DNA of 64,000 nt, taken from NCBI RefSeq assembly GCF_001005085.2, contig NZ_LBMU02000015.1, forward strand, positions 84,200-148,199, written 5' to 3'. The position numbers were made by a program, and so were the translations under genes. Source of the stretch: Streptomyces humi (GTDB lineage Bacteria > Actinomycetota > Actinomycetes > Streptomycetales > Streptomycetaceae). Positions within the stretch are counted from its first letter, which is position 1. The number at the start of each line of letters is the position of its first letter. The notes beneath the pieces were generated by a model that saw only the letters and a list, made by a program, of their open reading frames with translations, searched no databases and was not told the DNA's origin. Of the stretch, positions 61,857 to 64,000 are shown in pieces.

Positions 61857-63041
61857 TCAGAGCAGGCCGTGCCGCGGCGGTGGCGTGCCGTTGAGCACGT
61901 ACCGGCCGATGTGCTGGATCTTCCAGCGGGCCGGGTCGTGCAGCGTGTGGGTGCGGGCGTCCCGCCAGTGCCGGTGCAGGTTCAGGGAGTTGAGGGCCGA
62001 CCTGGTACCCGACACCTCGAACAGGGCGCCGGCCACCTCGACGGCGGTGTCGGCCGCCGTGACCTTCGCGGCGGCCACGGCGACGGACGCCTCGGCGGCC
62101 GTCTCGTCGGTGAGGCCGGCGGCGGCCGCGTCGACCGCGCGGGCGGCCTCCCGCAGCAGGGCCTCGGACGCCCGTACCCGGACGGCGAGTTCACCGAACC
62201 GCTGGATCAGCAGCGGGTCCTCGGCTGCGGTCTCCACGCCGCTCTCGAACCAGGGCCGGCTCTTCTCACGGACGAACTCAGCGGCCTCGGCCAGCGCTCC
62301 GCCGGCGATCCCCACGTCGATGGCGGTGTGCAGCAACTGGGCGACTGCCCCGTGGAGTTGGGGCCCCCGGAAGGTGAGGTGGTGGGGCAGCACCCGGTCC
62401 GCCTGCACCGGGACCTGGTCCAGCCGGACCGTCCCGCTGGCGGTCGTGCGCTGTCCCATGCCGTCCCAGTCGTCGACCACGGTGAGGCCGGGCGCGTCCG
62501 CGGGCACGTACGCCACGTGCAGGTCGTCGTTCTCGGCGCGGGCCAGGACGGGGATCCAGTGGGCGAAGAGGGCCCCGGTGGAGTAGTGCTTGACCCCCGT
62601 GAGGAGGTAACCGCCGTTGTCCTGGGGCACCAGCCGGGTCCGGATGTCCTGCACGTGTCTGGTTCCGGCCTCCGACTGGGCGTTGCCGAGGCGGCTGCCC
62701 GCGAGGAGTTCCGCGAAGAAGAACTTCCGCTGTTCCTCGGTGCCCTGACGGCGGATCACGTTGACGTAGACGAAGTGGCTCTGCGGGATCTGGGCGAGGC
62801 TGGCGTCGGCCGCGGCGAGGATCCGGAAGATCTCCGCGAGGGTGCCGGCGCCGACGTCGGCGCCGCCGTGCTCGGCGGGCACGGTCACGGCGAGCAGGCC
62901 GGAGGCGGACAGCCGGTCCAGTTCGGCCCGTGGGAGTGCCCGTTCGGCGTCCCGCCGGGCGGCCCCGGCACGGAACTCGTCGGCCAGGGCGGTGGCGACG
63001 GCCAGCGCCTCCGCGTCGTCGGCGATGATGTGGGCGGTCAT
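61857..63041 (-). CDS. SfnB/DszC-like acyl-CoA-dehydrogenase-fold monooxygenase
   Basis: The 394-aa protein has the ACAD fold (VPAEHGGADVGAGTLAEIFRILAAADASLAQIPQSHFVYVNVIRRQG; GNAQSEAG; TGVKHYSTGALFAHWIPVLAR; LHRHWRDARTHTLHDPARWKIQHIGRYVLNG). This end is characteristic of the SfnB/DszC flavin monooxygenases that oxidise sulfones or thiophenes. It stands 4 bp after the FMN reductase gene. Confidence 0.9.
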   Translation of the reverse strand: MTAHIIADDAEALAVATALADEFRAGAARRDAERALPRAELDRLSASGLLAVTVPAEHGGADVGAGTLAEIFRILAAADASLAQIPQSHFVYVNVIRRQGTEEQRKFFFAELLAGSRLGNAQSEAGTRHVQDIRTRLVPQDNGGYLLTGVKHYSTGALFAHWIPVLARAENDDLHVAYVPADAPGLTVVDDWDGMGQRTTASGTVRLDQVPVQADRVLPHHLTFRGPQLHGAVAQLLHTAIDVGIAGGALAEAAEFVREKSRPWFESGVETAAEDPLLIQRFGELAVRVRASEALLREAARAVDAAAAGLTDETAAEASVAVAAAKVTAADTAVEVAGALFEVSGTRSALNSLNLHRHWRDARTHTLHDPARWKIQHIGRYVLNGTPPPRHGLL

Positions 63042-63045
63042 CGGC

Positions 63046-63603
63046 TCAGCCCGCCGCGGCGAGGACGGGCGTGCGTCCGGTGAGCGCGGCGGAGAACTGG
63101 TCGACGACCGGGGTGAGGGCCTCGGCGGCGGCCGGTGCGAGGGCGAGGGTGCCGTCCTCGCGGACGGTGATGTCCTTGTCGAGGGTGAACCAGCCCTGGA
63201 CGATGTGGGCGGCGCCCATCGAGTTGAGCACCGGGCGGAGCGCGTAGTCGATGGCGAGGACGTGCGCGACGGAACCGCCGGTGGCCAGCGGCAGCACGGT
63301 CTTGCCGGTGAGCGCGTACTGCGGGAGCAGGTCGAGCAGCGCCTTGAGGACACCGGAGTACGACGCCTTGTAGACCGGGGTGCCGACGACCACTCCGTCG
63401 GCGCGGTCGAACAGCTCGGTGGCCTCGACGATCGCGGGGTGCCGGAAGTCGGCGCCCAGCAGGGCCTCGGCGGGGATGGTGCGGACGTCGAGCGGGATCA
63501 CCTGATGGCCCTGGGCGGCGAGCCGCTGGTCCAGGTGGCGCAGCAGCCGGCCGGTGCGGGAGGAGGCGGAGGGGCTGCCGGAGACGGACAGGACGGTGGC
63601 CAT
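63046..63603 (-). CDS. ssuE: NAD(P)H-dependent FMN reductase, SsuE/MsuE type
   Basis: The 185-aa flavodoxin-like protein has SGSPSASSRTGRLL, DGVVVGTPVYKASYSGVLKALLDLLPQYALTGKTVLPLATGGS, the standard SsuE/MsuE blocks. It makes FMNH2 for the two monooxygenases encoded next. aaagaggcagc precedes the ATG. Confidence 0.92.
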   Translation of the reverse strand: MATVLSVSGSPSASSRTGRLLRHLDQRLAAQGHQVIPLDVRTIPAEALLGADFRHPAIVEATELFDRADGVVVGTPVYKASYSGVLKALLDLLPQYALTGKTVLPLATGGSVAHVLAIDYALRPVLNSMGAAHIVQGWFTLDKDITVREDGTLALAPAAAEALTPVVDQFSAALTGRTPVLAAAG

Positions 63604-63664
63604 GGAGCTGCCTCTTTCTGGTGGCCCGGGCGCCCGTGCGAGGCGGGCGTCCGACGGGGAACGG

Positions 63665-63958
63665 TCAGGAGTGCCAGGTGGGTTCGGGCAGTTCGCCTTC
63701 GAGGACCCGACGGCCCACCTCGCGGCGCTGGTAGGCGACCGGGGCGTGCGGGGTGTGGGTGCGGACGTCGCGCAAAAAATGGTCCAGGCCCGCGGTGGTG
63801 GCCGTGGCGCGGGCGCCGGCGACCTCGAGGATCCGGTTGCCGGTCGCCAGGGCGACGTCGGTGGCGCGGGCGTTGACCGCGGCGGCGCGGGCGATCCGTT
63901 CGCCGGGGCCGGCGGGTGCGGGGTTGGCCCGCCAGGCGGTGGGCGTGACGGTGCTCAT
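63665..63958 (-). CDS. Stand-alone C-terminal piece of an acyl-CoA-dehydrogenase-like protein
   Basis: The 97-aa product (VNARATDVALATGNRILEVAGARATATTAGLDHFLRDVRTHTPHAPVAYQRREVGRRVLEG) aligns by eye with the last 75 residues of the SfnB-like protein (AADTAVEVAGALFEVSGTRSA, LHRHWRDARTHTLHDPARWKIQHIGRYVLNG). It has its own start (ATG with gagagg) and normal codon use. It may be a remnant of a lost paralog or a true small partner. The frame stays open to the right edge, so a longer gene cannot be excluded. It leads the sulfur operon, 62 bp before the FMN reductase gene. Confidence 0.65.
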   Translation of the reverse strand: MSTVTPTAWRANPAPAGPGERIARAAAVNARATDVALATGNRILEVAGARATATTAGLDHFLRDVRTHTPHAPVAYQRREVGRRVLEGELPEPTWHS

Positions 63959-64000
63959 GCTGCGGTGACCTCTCGCGGTGGGGTGGTGGGGTGAGGGGGG

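Noticed and set aside
1..64000. tRNA, rRNA, insertion sequences or attachment sites
   Set aside because: No cloverleaf-like segments, rRNA-like blocks, transposase motifs or terminal inverted repeats were recognised on reading.

Overview
The window is a very GC-rich actinobacterial chromosome segment, almost certainly Streptomyces. It has dense G/C-third-position coding, many GTG starts, 4-bp ATGA/GTGA gene overlaps, a DUF574-type SAM methyltransferase, a DUF3152 lipoprotein-like protease, LacI/ABC sugar loci without their own ATPase, and three copies of a short dispersed palindromic repeat typical of Streptomyces intergenic DNA. No rRNA, tRNA, insertion sequence or CRISPR array was recognised.

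Layout. 1-5.2 kb: a catabolic cluster (left-truncated cyclase-family gene carrying a tandem-repeat tract, bicovalent-FAD oxidoreductase, FAH-family hydrolase, LysR regulator, SDR). 5.2-6.1 kb: proline-rich membrane protein. 6.2-7.8 kb: the most interesting locus, a 29-codon gene ending in Y-P-Y-W-P-Y-Q-L-R, then a 12-bp hairpin, then a divergent-class cytochrome P450. This is the architecture of P450-crosslinked ribosomal peptides (RiPPs). 7.9-12.0 kb: leftward cytochrome P450, SDR, VOC protein and MFS exporter. 12.1-13.5 kb: short Rho-like factor behind a strong promoter and a C-rich leader. 13.6-17.4 kb: D,D-carboxypeptidase and two polyprenyl-phosphate-dependent mannosyltransferases. 17.5-23.3 kb: amide nitrogen operon (GntR, asparagine permease, asparaginase, aspartase, glutaminase). 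23.4-26.9 kb: UppP, a crcB-DUF190-crcB fluoride set, an SMP-30/strictosidine-synthase-like protein and a winged-helix regulator.

27.0-35.2 kb: galactan utilisation: secreted GH53 endo-galactanase with CBM, GH42 beta-galactosidase, and a divergent ABC transporter operon ending in a LacI regulator, with two LacI-type operators between them. 35.4-40.1 kb: VOC protein, MarR regulator, solitary pqqB, a channel-like membrane protein, SseB-like protein and an acyl-CoA-dehydrogenase-fold monooxygenase. 40.4-41.8 kb: a family 2B encapsulin shell (HK97 fold with cyclic-nucleotide-binding domain) without a recognisable terpene-cyclase cargo. 41.8-45.6 kb: isochorismatase, NCS1 permease, and a CooC/MinD-like ATPase with a small partner behind a Zur-like box. 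45.6-47.4 kb: threonine-dehydratase-like enzyme divergent from a DauR/YheO regulator. 47.4-51.4 kb: three-gene MoxR ATPase / VWA-metallopeptidase operon. 51.4-55.3 kb: a 13-copy 14-bp tandem repeat array, a SigE-family ECF sigma factor with a membrane partner, and two glycosyltransferases.

55.3-60.7 kb: SAM methyltransferase, cold-shock-domain protein, DUF3152 protein, and an OmpR-type two-component system with a GerMN-like lipoprotein; paired 11-bp-periodic direct repeats precede the response regulator. 60.7-64 kb: a sulfonate/sulfone sulfur-scavenging operon (FMN reductase, SfnB/DszC-like enzyme, SsuD-like monooxygenase, plus a stand-alone fragment of an acyl-CoA-dehydrogenase C-terminus). 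All functions are inferred from sequence patterns read by eye; no database search was possible.
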